NCBI GenBank assembly: GCA_025757745.1
Contig: CP107217.1
Coordinates: 620,001-684,000, forward strand
Origin: Coriobacteriaceae bacterium
GTDB taxonomy: Bacteria > Actinomycetota > Coriobacteriia > Coriobacteriales > Coriobacteriaceae
Direction: 5' to 3'
DNA: 64,000 nucleotides
The position numbers and the translations under genes were made by a program. The stretch's first letter is position 1; every line of letters begins with the position of its first letter. Positions 1 to 7,770 of this stretch are shown piece after piece. The notes below the pieces were generated by a model, which saw only the letters and a list, made by a program, of their open reading frames with translations, made no database searches and had not been told where the DNA came from.

Positions 1-1
1 C

Positions 2-913
2 AACCCCGCTTGGACTTATTACGGTGTGTGGGACAAGAACTCCCCGGAGTGCCAGTCCGCACGTAAGGCAGCCGTTCACATGGCGGTTGCGCTCGGTTGC
101 TTCGATATCGTCAATTCCGAAATGGTTTCGGAGGGCGGCGACCGCGAGTTTGACGGTCACGGCACTTTGATCGCCATTGAGGACACGGAATGCCGCAAGC
201 GTAATCCCGAGTTCACGAAAGAGGAAGTAGAGGCCGAGTATAAGCGCATCTACAACCTCAACAAGGTTATCTGGCTTCCGCAGCCTATGCTCGAGGACGA
301 CGACTATCGACTGGGCATCCTCGACGAGAAGGAAGATGGAACTCCCGTCTTTGGCATGAGCTTTGCGGCTCACATTGATGAGATGTGTCGCTTTATCACT
401 CCGAACAAGATTCTTCTTGCCGAGGTGTCCGATGAAGAGGCAGCCTCGAGCAAGGCTGGCGCAGAGTCTCGTCGCCGCATTGAGGCGGCCTACGAGATCC
501 TGAGCAACGAAACGGACTGGGAGGGCAAGCCCTTCGAGATCGTTCGTATGCCCATCGCCGAGCCGATTGAAGTCGTTATCGCCCCTGGCGATGAGGATTA
601 CGAGCTCTATAAGGGCTTCATCGACGAAATGGGCGGCAAGTTTATGGATGGCACTCCCTGGCCCGAGGGCCCCGTTCACTTCTACGCAGCAGCGAGCTAC
701 TGCAACTTCCTCATCTGCAATGGCGTCGTTCTTGGTCAGCGTTATTACCACGAGGGAATGAACGAAGTCGTGAAGGAGAAGGACGAGCAGGCCAAAGCCG
801 TTCTTGAGAGCTGCTTCCCCGATCGCAAAGTCATCATGATTGACTCTCTCGCGCTTAACCTGTCCGGCGGCGGCGTGCACTGCTGGACCAAGGACGTGGC
901 AGCCAGCTGCTAG
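2..913 (+). CDS. Agmatine deiminase / Porphyromonas-type PAD family protein, 5'-truncated by window edge
   Basis: Open from the first codon in the window; the reading frame is already open upstream of the first possible GTG (26), so the true start lies outside and about 300 C-terminal residues are visible. The C-terminus carries GGGVHCWT, which matches the GGG-x-HC segment that holds the nucleophilic Cys of the agmatine/peptidylarginine deiminase superfamily. These enzymes hydrolyse a guanidine group to a ureido group and release ammonia. The next genes are a carbamoyltransferase-like enzyme and a transporter, an order resembling agmatine or arginine deiminase pathways, where the ureido product is then phosphorolysed to carbamoyl phosphate. 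The exact substrate cannot be read from the sequence. Family assignment is firm; agmatine as the substrate is inference. Confidence 0.8.
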   Translation, partial: NPAWTYYGVWDKNSPECQSARKAAVHMAVALGCFDIVNSEMVSEGGDREFDGHGTLIAIEDTECRKRNPEFTKEEVEAEYKRIYNLNKVIWLPQPMLEDDDYRLGILDEKEDGTPVFGMSFAAHIDEMCRFITPNKILLAEVSDEEAASSKAGAESRRRIEAAYEILSNETDWEGKPFEIVRMPIAEPIEVVIAPGDEDYELYKGFIDEMGGKFMDGTPWPEGPVHFYAAASYCNFLICNGVVLGQRYYHEGMNEVVKEKDEQAKAVLESCFPDRKVIMIDSLALNLSGGGVHCWTKDVAASC

Positions 914-960
914 CGAGCCTTTGAGCCTGCACTGTCTGATTTAGGCGCCACACTTACTGC

Positions 961-992
961 TCCCCGAGGGATATCCGTGTTTCCCTCGGGGA
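961..992 (+). terminator. Perfect 11-bp hairpin between deiminase and carbamoyltransferase genes
   Basis: Arms tccccgaggga (961-971) and tccctcgggga (982-992) with a 10-nt loop. No T-run follows, so it is not a classical intrinsic terminator. It may attenuate read-through or protect a 3' end. Confidence 0.45.
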
Positions 993-1035
993 CACATTCG
1001 ACATTCATCTATCACTAAATGGAAAGGAAATAGGC

Positions 1036-2100
1036 ATGAACAACAGCCTCCGCGGTCGCGACTACATCAACATCCATGATCTCTCCTCCGAGGATTTCCG
1101 CTATCTCATCGATCTTGCCTGGAACCTTAAGGCTCAGAAGAAGTCTGGTGTCGACCAGCGCTACTTCCCCGGAAAGAACGTCCTCGCCAACTTTGAGTGG
1201 GGATCGACTCGCACTCGTTGCGCATTTGAGACGTCCTGCAATGACCTGGGCATGGGCTTTACCTATCTGACCAACTCCCATATGGGCGATTGCGAAACCA
1301 TCGAGGACGCCATGCGTGTCTTCAACGGCATGTACGACCTCATCGTCTATCGCGCTCAGAAGGACGAGCAGTTCCTCTATGACGTCGCCGATCTTGTTGA
1401 CATTCCGGTCATCAACGCTCTCACCCTCGGCGATCACCCGACCCAGATGCTCGCAGACGCCCTCACGATGGAAGAGCAGTGGGGTGGCCTGCGCACGAGC
1501 CGCGGTAAGAAGATGGCCTTCGTTGGCAACTGCGCCGGTGCCCCGGTGTGGTATGGCCGCCTGTGCGCCATGCTCGACATGGACTTCCTCGCCATCGGCC
1601 CCGATGATCTCCGTCATCAGATGTGCAAGGAAATGATTGAGGAGGTCGAGGCCTGCTACGCCAAGTACGCCCCCAACAGGACCTTCACCATCACCTCTGA
1701 TCTTGACGCCCTGGACGGCGTTGACGTCATCGTTACCGAGGAGTGGCGCTACATCAACCCCGAGTGCGGCGATGAGGTTCTGGACCCCGACGACTACAAC
1801 TCTTGGCTTGGCGATGCCGAGTCCCTGTATCCCTATCGCGTCACCAGTGAGCTGTGCAAGCGCACCAACAACCCCGACATTTTCTGCATGCACGAGCTCC
1901 CCTCTGTTCACAACGCAAATCACCGCGTTGGCAAGATGCTCCTCGACCAGTGCAAGAATGACCTGCACCGCGAGATCATCACCGAGGGCTTTGAGATTGC
2001 CGACGAGTGCTTTGAGGCCAACGCTTCGGTCATCTTCCGTGAAGCAGAGAACCGTCAGCACACCATCAAGGCCGTTATGTGTGCCCTTCTGGGTCTCTAG
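1036..2100 (+). CDS. Atypical ornithine/putrescine-type carbamoyltransferase family protein
   Basis: 354 aa, start ATG after ggaaaggaa. The carbamoyl-phosphate half looks intact: STRTR at residues 57-61 and HPTQ at 134-137. The amino-acid half does not match the usual pattern: the HCLP motif of ornithine, putrescine and related carbamoyltransferases reads HELP (residues 286-289, Cys to Glu), and the place of the D-x-x-x-SMG loop reads DVIVTEEW. Such enzymes transfer, or in catabolism remove, a carbamoyl group on an amine. With the upstream deiminase and downstream MFS gene, a catabolic role on the deiminase product is likely, but neither ornithine nor putrescine is supported by the motifs. 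No carbamate kinase is present in the window. A novel specificity or a divergent YgeW-like group are the alternatives. Confidence 0.8.
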   Translation: MNNSLRGRDYINIHDLSSEDFRYLIDLAWNLKAQKKSGVDQRYFPGKNVLANFEWGSTRTRCAFETSCNDLGMGFTYLTNSHMGDCETIEDAMRVFNGMYDLIVYRAQKDEQFLYDVADLVDIPVINALTLGDHPTQMLADALTMEEQWGGLRTSRGKKMAFVGNCAGAPVWYGRLCAMLDMDFLAIGPDDLRHQMCKEMIEEVEACYAKYAPNRTFTITSDLDALDGVDVIVTEEWRYINPECGDEVLDPDDYNSWLGDAESLYPYRVTSELCKRTNNPDIFCMHELPSVHNANHRVGKMLLDQCKNDLHREIITEGFEIADECFEANASVIFREAENRQHTIKAVMCALLGL

Positions 2101-2111
2101 GAGCTGTATCA

Positions 2112-3377
2112 ATGGAAAATGCAAAGTTAAAGAGTAGCAAGGTTTACGCATGGGTTCTCGTAATCGCGCTCGGCCTCATGTCTGCCGGCACGACCGGATC
2201 CTATAGCGTCATCGCCGGCTCCTTCGTCGCACCCGTGTGCGAGGAGTTCGGGTTTGACTACTCCATCTTCTCGTATTACTTCACCGCAACGCTCATCGGT
2301 CTTGCGGCAGCTCTTCCGTTTGTCGGAAAACTCATCCCCAAGGTCGTTGGCAAGGTTTGGCTCCCCGTCGTCGAGCTTATTTTGCTCGCTGCCGGCGCAG
2401 GCATGGCCTTCTACACCGAAGTCTGGATGTTCATCGCCGCTGGCGCCCTGATTGGCGTTTGCTTCGCCTTCACTACCGGTGTCGCCATGTCCGACGTTAT
2501 TGACCAGTGGTTCAAAAAATCCGGTGGCCTGGCAATTGGTCTCGCTTGGGCAGTGAACTCGATTTACATGCTCATCATGAGTCCCGTCATAACCTCTGTC
2601 ATCGAGGCCGCTGGCTGGAGGACCGGTTATCTGGTGCTCGCTGGTGTCTCCGCCGTGCTCATTCTTCCCGCTTCCGTCCTGATCATCCGCTATAAGCCTC
2701 AGGACAAGGGCATGCTGCCCTATGGCTATGTCGAAGGCGAGACGGTCGCCGAGACCGAGGAGACGACCGAGGATAGTGCACGTGGCGTTAGCTACGCACG
2801 CGCTATTAAGTCGCCTGCATTCTTTTTCTGCATCGGCTTCCTCTGCCTCGTTCAGCTTACTTGCTGCATGAACCAGCTGTTCCCCACCTATGCCGCCGAG
2901 GTCGGCTTTAGCCCCATGGTGGGTGGCTTCATGGTTTCCGCCGCATCGCTGTTCGACCTGTTCCTCAACCCGATCGTCGGTACCACTTGCGATAAGTTTG
3001 GCAGCACCAAGGCCATTCTGAGCTGGCTCGCCGTCTCGATTCTCTCCTTTGTCATGCTCATGATGAGCAGCGGCAACTCGACGCTCAGCATTCTTGCTGC
3101 CGGTGTTAACGACGTCATGTACGTCATTGCCGGCACCGCTCTGACCGTTTTGGTGATGGACGTCTTTGGCTCCCGTGACTTTGGTCGCATCTTCGCGCTC
3201 ATCTGCTCCGTGGGCTATATCGTCGGCGCCTTTGGCATGCCCGTCATGATGAAGGTATACGAGCTCGTTGGCTCCTTCCAGGGCGTCTTCATCTTCTGCA
3301 TTGCATGCAACGTCATCATCGGTCTGTTTTTGCTGCTGGCAAAGAAGACTGGCAAGAATCTCTCCTGGGATGAATAA
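2112..3377 (+). CDS. MFS transporter (OFA/monocarboxylate-like)
   Basis: 421 aa with about 12 hydrophobic segments in two halves separated by an acidic loop around residues 205-225 rich in Glu and Thr. A longer reading frame starts at 2079 inside the previous gene, but the ATG at 2112 is preceded by GGAG overlapping the upstream stop codon, so this start is preferred. Gap to the carbamoyltransferase gene is 11 nt, which indicates co-transcription. Overall appearance is of the oxalate/formate antiporter-like branch of the major facilitator superfamily, whose members often exchange a substrate for its degradation product. In this operon the likely cargo is the deiminase/carbamoyltransferase substrate or product; that is inference from position only. 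Confidence 0.75.
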   Translation: MENAKLKSSKVYAWVLVIALGLMSAGTTGSYSVIAGSFVAPVCEEFGFDYSIFSYYFTATLIGLAAALPFVGKLIPKVVGKVWLPVVELILLAAGAGMAFYTEVWMFIAAGALIGVCFAFTTGVAMSDVIDQWFKKSGGLAIGLAWAVNSIYMLIMSPVITSVIEAAGWRTGYLVLAGVSAVLILPASVLIIRYKPQDKGMLPYGYVEGETVAETEETTEDSARGVSYARAIKSPAFFFCIGFLCLVQLTCCMNQLFPTYAAEVGFSPMVGGFMVSAASLFDLFLNPIVGTTCDKFGSTKAILSWLAVSILSFVMLMMSSGNSTLSILAAGVNDVMYVIAGTALTVLVMDVFGSRDFGRIFALICSVGYIVGAFGMPVMMKVYELVGSFQGVFIFCIACNVIIGLFLLLAKKTGKNLSWDE

Positions 3378-3427
3378 TTCGATTCGTCTTAGACATACGC
3401 TGTAGGACTTAACATGCAGTAACCTTA

Positions 3428-3456
3428 GGGCATCGACTAATGTCGGTGCCCTTTTT
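3428..3456 (+). terminator. Intrinsic terminator after the deiminase operon
   Basis: Arms gggcatcgac and gtcggtgccc with loop taat, followed by five T. One G-T pair in the stem. Ends the transcript of the MFS gene. Confidence 0.8.
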
Positions 3457-3463
3457 CATCGAA

Positions 3464-3495
3464 TGTGACAAAAGGGACTGTCCCTTTGTCCCTTT
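3464..3495. repeat. Degenerate copy of the TGTGACAAAGGGAC palindrome
   Basis: Left half tgtgacaaaagggac is followed by gtccctttgtc, and then the right arm decays to cctttgc. Related to intact copies at 4787, 42193, 43410 and 45971. Confidence 0.7.
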
Positions 3496-3499
3496 GCGC

Positions 3500-4633
3500 C
3501 TAACTCGTTTTGCCCATCAACGTGATACGGATGCTTGGATGGGTGTACTCGTCAAACTCGTCCTCGGGCTCCGTGTCAAATGAGTAATACGTTTTGACGG
3601 GGTCGTCGCTCGTTCTGATGGAGATTCTCTTGTAGAGCGAACCGTTCAAAAAAGCCTGCCTAAACTCTTCGGGGAGCTTTTGCGGTGCTAGGAGCTCGGG
3701 ACTCACGGTCTTGACATCTACGGTTTGGACGACAGAGGAAAGCTCGTCCAAGTCGAGCTCGATGCGGGCGAGGTTGTCCTCAAGGCTCGCGTTGGGGTCG
3801 ATCTCTGCTATGTAGCTCACTTCCTTGAGCGTTCCCTTGTTGTCGAAATCCAGGTACGTATAGGTTTTCTGGGAATCGGAGTCGCCTTCGTGCAGATAGC
3901 CGCGGACGTGATAGCCGTAATCTTGATATCGCTCGTAAGGGTCATCGGCGGACACGTACTCGCATGCGGGCTCTAGCGCTTTGCGGGCGATGGCAATCTG
4001 CTCGGCCGTGGCCGTGGCGTTCTCTTGCATCTCGATGTTTCCCTGTGCCAGCTGCGGGATATAGGCACCGCACACGATTGCGAGGGGCAGCGCCACAAGT
4101 GCGATGATCCATTTTTTTGCACGGGGGATAGGCACGCTATAGGTCTCCGCCATGGCCTTTGCGTTAGCGAAGCTTTCGGTAAGTACGTCCGCTGCGGTGG
4201 CGACGGCGCCTACGGCAGCGGCGACTTCTGCCGCGCCGCCCAAGTTGCGCGCGGTCTCGTTGTCGCTGTTCTTAAGCAGGCGCGCGGCGGCCTGCGTGCC
4301 AACAACACCTGCGATTTGTGCCGAGCGGTCTTTCTCGGACTGCTCGACGGCGAGTCGGCGCTGCATTTCTTTCCACTGCTTGCCGCGCATGCCAAAGCGC
4401 GGCGCGAGCGCGCAATAGCAGAAGATGACGAGCTCGACGGCGGTGAGCACCAGTGCGGCCATCATGCCCGTCTCCTGGAATCCTTCATGATGGAAGACGA
4501 TGTCGTCGATCATTTCGAAGGGAATGATCAAAAATGGCAGCACGAACGCCATGGCAAGCGCCGCACCGGCAACCTTGGGACAGATGCAGTATCGCTGGAT
4601 GCGCTTGCGTTCTTGTTCGGAAAGTGTAGCCAT
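3500..4633 (-). CDS. Hypothetical membrane protein with extracytoplasmic C-terminal domain
   Basis: 377 aa, preceded by AAGGACC. Three hydrophobic segments are visible: residues about 22-40, 58-78 and 175-195. Between the second and third is an Ala-rich, moderately charged stretch. The last 180 residues are soluble, rich in acidic and aromatic residues, and probably face outside. No domain is recognised. It stands alone between the MFS terminator and dus, with intergenic palindromes on both sides (3464 and 4787). Function unknown. Confidence 0.65.
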   Translation of the reverse strand: MATLSEQERKRIQRYCICPKVAGAALAMAFVLPFLIIPFEMIDDIVFHHEGFQETGMMAALVLTAVELVIFCYCALAPRFGMRGKQWKEMQRRLAVEQSEKDRSAQIAGVVGTQAAARLLKNSDNETARNLGGAAEVAAAVGAVATAADVLTESFANAKAMAETYSVPIPRAKKWIIALVALPLAIVCGAYIPQLAQGNIEMQENATATAEQIAIARKALEPACEYVSADDPYERYQDYGYHVRGYLHEGDSDSQKTYTYLDFDNKGTLKEVSYIAEIDPNASLEDNLARIELDLDELSSVVQTVDVKTVSPELLAPQKLPEEFRQAFLNGSLYKRISIRTSDDPVKTYYSFDTEPEDEFDEYTHPSIRITLMGKTS

Positions 4634-4786
4634 AGCTGGTCCTTGGTGTCGTGGCGGTCGTTGCGGCGCGCGGGGTGCGTCAGTTTAGGCTAGCGTTGGA
4701 TAAGAAATATGTGACTCAGTATAGAGAACCCCCGCCCTCGATGGGCGCTCGTTCATACAGCAAAAGTGCGATGACAGGGGCGTATT

Positions 4787-4817
4787 ATGTGACAAAGGGA
4801 CAGTCCCTTTGTCACAT
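4787..4817. repeat. Intact copy of the TGTGACAAAGGGAC palindrome
   Basis: Perfect 14-nt arms atgtgacaaaggga and tccctttgtcacat around cag, directly upstream of the dus gene. One of five copies of this family in the window. Confidence 0.85.
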
Positions 4818-4831
4818 TGATTTGAGAATGG

Positions 4832-5791
4832 ATGTTGATGTATTTATCGCTGGCCCCTATGGAGGGGATTACCGGGCATGTGTTCCGTCGCGTGTATGCG
4901 GAGTGCTTCGGCGCGCTCGAATGTTATTACACGCCGTTTTTGCCGCCGCCGCGGGTGGGCAATCGCTTTGGCGGCAAGGCGTTTAAAGAGATCGACCCTG
5001 CTAATAACCAGGGACTTAATGTGGTGCCCCAGCTGATGTCCAAGAATGCGGACGAGTTTGTGTGGGCGGCACAGGTGCTTGCCGATATGGGCTACCGCGA
5101 GGTCAACCTCAACCTTGGCTGCCCCTCGGGTACGGTTGTCGCCAAAGGAAAGGGTTCGGGCTTTCTGCGCAACCTGGATGAGCTCGAGGTGTTCTTGAGC
5201 GACGTGTGCGAACGCTCGCCCTTGCCGGTGTCGGTCAAGACCAGACTGGGGCTCGAATGCGATGACGAGTACGAGCGCGTGCTCGACCTCTATTGCCGCA
5301 TGCCGCTGGCAGAGCTGATCGTGCATCCGCGCGTGCAAAAGGACCGTTATACGGGCTCGCCGCGTAAAGAGTTTTACGGCGAGACGTTGGAACGGGCGCC
5401 GTTTCCCGTGGCCTATAACGGCGACATCTTTGATCTTGAGGACATGGATGCGCTGGTGGGGGCCTATCCCGGAACACGCCACGTAATGTTGGGGCGCGGC
5501 TTGCTCGCGAACCCCGCGCTGGCTCGCATGGTTAAGGGCGGCCCTGCTGCCACGGCCGCTGAGCTGCAGCGCTTCCACGACATGCTGTTTGCGGCCTATG
5601 CGGACGAGATTGGGGGCAACGCGGTCTTTCGCATGAAGGAGTGGTGGTTCTACGCCAAATGCGCCTTCGCCGATCCCGCGACCGTTCACAAGCTCGTTCG
5701 CAAGACCAAAAAGGTCGATGAATACCGCGCTGCTGTCGAGCGCGTCTTTCGCGAGCAGCCGCTTGCGCCCGTTGCCCGCTTTTGCGGCTAA
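4832..5791 (+). CDS. dus: tRNA-dihydrouridine synthase
   Basis: 319 aa. FMN enzyme that reduces uridines in tRNA D-loops. N-terminal LAPMEG is the family's FMN-binding opening. NLGCPSG carries the catalytic Cys97, VKTRLG the FMN-contacting Lys, VHPR a further TIM-barrel motif, and NGDI and GRG the flavin phosphate loops. Start could be the ATG at 4832 or the one at 4838; no strong ribosome site precedes either, and the palindrome at 4787 ends 15 nt upstream. Monocistronic. Which Dus subgroup it belongs to cannot be told by eye. Confidence 0.92.
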   Translation: MLMYLSLAPMEGITGHVFRRVYAECFGALECYYTPFLPPPRVGNRFGGKAFKEIDPANNQGLNVVPQLMSKNADEFVWAAQVLADMGYREVNLNLGCPSGTVVAKGKGSGFLRNLDELEVFLSDVCERSPLPVSVKTRLGLECDDEYERVLDLYCRMPLAELIVHPRVQKDRYTGSPRKEFYGETLERAPFPVAYNGDIFDLEDMDALVGAYPGTRHVMLGRGLLANPALARMVKGGPAATAAELQRFHDMLFAAYADEIGGNAVFRMKEWWFYAKCAFADPATVHKLVRKTKKVDEYRAAVERVFREQPLAPVARFCG

Positions 5792-5826
5792 ATGTGGGCG
5801 TTGGGGACGTTCTTAAACGACTATGT

Positions 5827-5897
5827 TGCAAAAAGCTGTACGTCAGCATCCAAAGATGTCGGAAAATGTCGACTTTGGATGCTGACGTACATGTTTG
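5827..5897. repeat. 71-nt palindromic repeat, copy 1
   Basis: Arms of 18 nt (5838-5855 and 5873-5890, starting gtacgtcagcatcc) around a 17-nt loop, inside 71 nt shared almost exactly with 6389-6459 (one G/A difference in the loop). It lies between dus and the toxin-antitoxin-like pair. Confidence 0.9.
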
Positions 5898-5910
5898 GTT
5901 CGGCAGGGGA

Positions 5911-6177
5911 CTAGGCAATCATTGCATCGAGCGTGATGAGCTCCCTGAGTCGCTCCGTGCGCGTTTGCCCATGGCGCTTTGCCTTTGCGTCAAATGCTTC
6001 AAGAACCGATTCACCCACACGTGCCGATAAAACAACGCTTGGTTCATCGGAAATCGGCGGCCTTCCCAACTTGACGGTGTGGCCCTTTGGCCACTCATCT
6101 TTTTCGTATGCCGCTGCGGCTTTTTCTAGCTCACCGGGAGCAAACCCCATCATCTTTTCGAGCTGCTTGGCGTCCAT
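5911..6177 (-). CDS. Ribbon-helix-helix antitoxin-like protein
   Basis: 88 aa. A longer frame opens at 6351, but the ATG at 6177 is preceded by a perfect AGGAGG and gives a compact protein. The C-terminal half, from VVLSARVGESVLEAF to RTERLRELI, has the strand-helix-helix pattern of CopG/Arc-type DNA-binding antitoxins. The N-terminal half is charged, with GRPP as a linker. It begins 8 nt downstream of the stop of a 35-codon ORF, and a promoter with two small palindromes lies upstream of both, as expected of an autoregulated toxin-antitoxin operon. Fold assignment is by pattern only. Confidence 0.65.
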   Translation of the reverse strand: MDAKQLEKMMGFAPGELEKAAAAYEKDEWPKGHTVKLGRPPISDEPSVVLSARVGESVLEAFDAKAKRHGQTRTERLRELITLDAMIA

Positions 6178-6185
6178 AGTGCCTC

Positions 6186-6293
6186 CTATCGATCGATTCC
6201 GATTTCCCTGAGCACCTTGCGCGTAGGAGGGACAAGGGCGTGGTAAATGATGTAGCCATCCCGATCGGGGCAACATCGAGCGATGAGCTCCAT
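6186..6293 (-). CDS. Small 35-aa ORF upstream of the antitoxin-like gene
   Basis: ATG at 6293 after agagaag; ends TAG 8 nt before the antitoxin-like start. Contains DGYIIYHALVPPTRKV, a plausible strand-turn-strand segment. The frame stays open upstream for 18 codons without ATG, GTG or TTG and reads YKIVYKKRSRL before the Met. It could be a real micro-toxin or the remnant of a longer toxin. I do not recognise the family. Confidence 0.45.
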   Translation of the reverse strand: MELIARCCPDRDGYIIYHALVPPTRKVLREIGIDR

Positions 6294-6309
6294 GAGGCGG
6301 CTTCTCTTT

Positions 6310-6339
6310 TTGTATACAATTTTGTAGACAAAAATACAA
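6310..6339 (-). promoter_or_regulatory. Promoter with overlapping palindromic operators for the TA-like pair
   Basis: Read on the minus strand: TTGTAT, 17-nt spacer, TATACA. The spacer and -10 contain two adjacent palindromes, ttttgt-ct-acaaaa and ttgtatacaa (plus-strand 6320-6333 and 6310-6319). Paired small operators over the promoter are typical of ribbon-helix-helix autoregulation. Confidence 0.5.
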
Positions 6340-6343
6340 GTAA

Positions 6344-6373
6344 CTAGTCATTTAAGAACGTCCCCAATGACTA
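6344..6373. repeat. AGTCATT...AATGACT repeat with gaacgtcccc core
   Basis: Arms ctagtcatt and aatgacta around taagaacgtcccc. Nearly identical to 36451-36481; a partial inverted copy is at 5803-5823 (ggggacgttcttaaacgac). Confidence 0.8.
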
Positions 6374-6388
6374 CCTGTGGTGGGCCCA

Positions 6389-6459
6389 TGCAAAAAGCTG
6401 TACGTCAGCATCCAAAGATGTCGAAAAATGTCGACTTTGGATGCTGACGTACATGTTTG
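6389..6459. repeat. 71-nt palindromic repeat, copy 2
   Basis: Same orientation of flanks as copy 1 at 5827. Arms at 6400-6417 and 6435-6452. Together the two copies bracket the toxin-antitoxin-like pair. Confidence 0.9.
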
Positions 6460-6505
6460 TGCCGTATGGGTTTGTGCGTTGGGGCCGGCCGACCGCAATA
6501 GAACG

Positions 6506-6751
6506 CTAGAGCAGGTTCTTCTGTATCCACGCGATGATGTCGTTCGATTCGTAGAGTGGCGCGCCGTCAATGAACAGGCAGGGAACCTGGCGTTTTCCGC
6601 CGACGGCGATGAGCGTCTGCTCGGCATCGGGGTCAGTCGAGATATTGCGTTCGGGAATGGTCACGCCGTTATCGGCCAAAAAGCGCTTGACCTTTATGCA
6701 ATACGGGCAGCCGGTCATAACGTACAGCGCGAGCTCGTGATCAGTAGCCAT
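6506..6751 (-). CDS. Glutaredoxin family protein
   Basis: 81 aa. A longer frame starts at 6790, but ATG 6751 has GGAGA at the right distance and starts just before the first beta strand. GCPYC (Cys15-Cys18) is the redox motif; the VP in RQVP is the conserved cis-Pro loop and YESNDI fits the thiol-binding end. It reduces disulfides or mixed disulfides in the cytoplasm using electrons from glutathione, mycothiol or thioredoxin reductase; the donor here is unknown. It stands alone, 51 nt downstream of the XRE regulator gene on the same strand. Confidence 0.88.
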   Translation of the reverse strand: MATDHELALYVMTGCPYCIKVKRFLADNGVTIPERNISTDPDAEQTLIAVGGKRQVPCLFIDGAPLYESNDIIAWIQKNLL

Positions 6752-6802
6752 GGGTCTCCAATCGGTTGAGGTTTCGATTGAAATACCCAAAGCCGCTGCA
6801 GT

Positions 6803-7630
6803 CTATGCGTGAGCCGACGACGACTCGATCGTCTGGACTAGAAACGCCGTGGCGCCGGTGCCGCAGGGCTTGTCGTAGTAGTCAACAAAGCGCTGGTCGG
6901 CAAGATAGCCGTGGGCGAGGCCCAAGTACGCCTCGTCTTGGGGCTCGCATCCCCAGTTGAGAGCAATCCAGCGACGATGCATCGCGACAAGCTTGCGAGC
7001 CTCGCTTCCATCCGGTTCGCCGTCGCTCATGGCAATCGAGAGCTGGCCCAGAATAGCGCGTTCAAGTTCCTTCATGTCGTTCCATGTCTGAGGATCCATA
7101 TCCAGTAACGTTTCGTTTGCTGCATCGATAGCCTCATCGCCATAGCGCGCCCGCGCCTCGGCACCGTAGCGGTCCTCGTTTTCGTGCACGGAGCGCCAGC
7201 GCTCCAGTTGCGGCAGCACGGCGCCCATGAGCGAGACGGCTTCATCGAGCGACATGCCGGTGCTTTGTGCCAGCCGCGGGGCACAATCTTCGATCATTGC
7301 CTCCATCGTGGTCTCATAGGTGTACTTGCCGCGGTCGTAGCACCACTTGCAGTAATGATCGGTCCTGGCGCCCGCGGCATTGGTGCCGCAGTCATCGGGC
7401 GTGAGTATCATGCCGCAGCTCTGGCAATAGTGCTCGGGCATTTCGAGCAGGTGCGACAGCGGTTCTCCGGTTACGGCGGCAATGAGCTTCATCATGTCGA
7501 TGCCCGGGATGACTTCGCCGCGCTCCCAGCGGCTCACGGCCTGGCGCGTGACATAGAGCTTGGCGGCGAGCTGCTCTTGGGTGAGGCTGTTGGCACGACG
7601 GACGGCGATGAGTTTTTCTGCAAAGGCCAT
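6803..7630 (-). CDS. XRE-type regulator fused to zinc ribbon and TipAS-like domain
   Basis: 275 aa. Residues 5-60 are a helix-turn-helix of the XRE/Cro type (LTQEQLAAKLYVTRQAVSRW). Residues about 66-100 hold cysteines 69, 72, 81, 94 and 97 in CQSC and CKWC spacing, a short zinc ribbon. From about 105 on, the helical region with RYGDEAIDAAN, WNDMKELE and a long helix around MHRRWIALNW resembles the TipAS ligand domain, which in TipA binds thiopeptide antibiotics. Preceded by a good ribosome site. Expected role: a transcription factor sensing a small molecule, perhaps a peptide antibiotic. The target genes are not evident; the glutaredoxin gene is next on the strand. Domain calls are by pattern. 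Confidence 0.75.
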   Translation of the reverse strand: MAFAEKLIAVRRANSLTQEQLAAKLYVTRQAVSRWERGEVIPGIDMMKLIAAVTGEPLSHLLEMPEHYCQSCGMILTPDDCGTNAAGARTDHYCKWCYDRGKYTYETTMEAMIEDCAPRLAQSTGMSLDEAVSLMGAVLPQLERWRSVHENEDRYGAEARARYGDEAIDAANETLLDMDPQTWNDMKELERAILGQLSIAMSDGEPDGSEARKLVAMHRRWIALNWGCEPQDEAYLGLAHGYLADQRFVDYYDKPCGTGATAFLVQTIESSSAHA

Positions 7631-7770
7631 GATAGTTCCTTTCTGCTGCTTGCGGCTTTAAGCATACGCGGCGGCCGATGCCCTTCCAAGCAACCGTTGG
7701 TTGCAAAAAGGGCGGTCGTGGTGGGGGATTGCACGCAGCGTCCATGCCCTCATGCCGTACAATGACCGGC

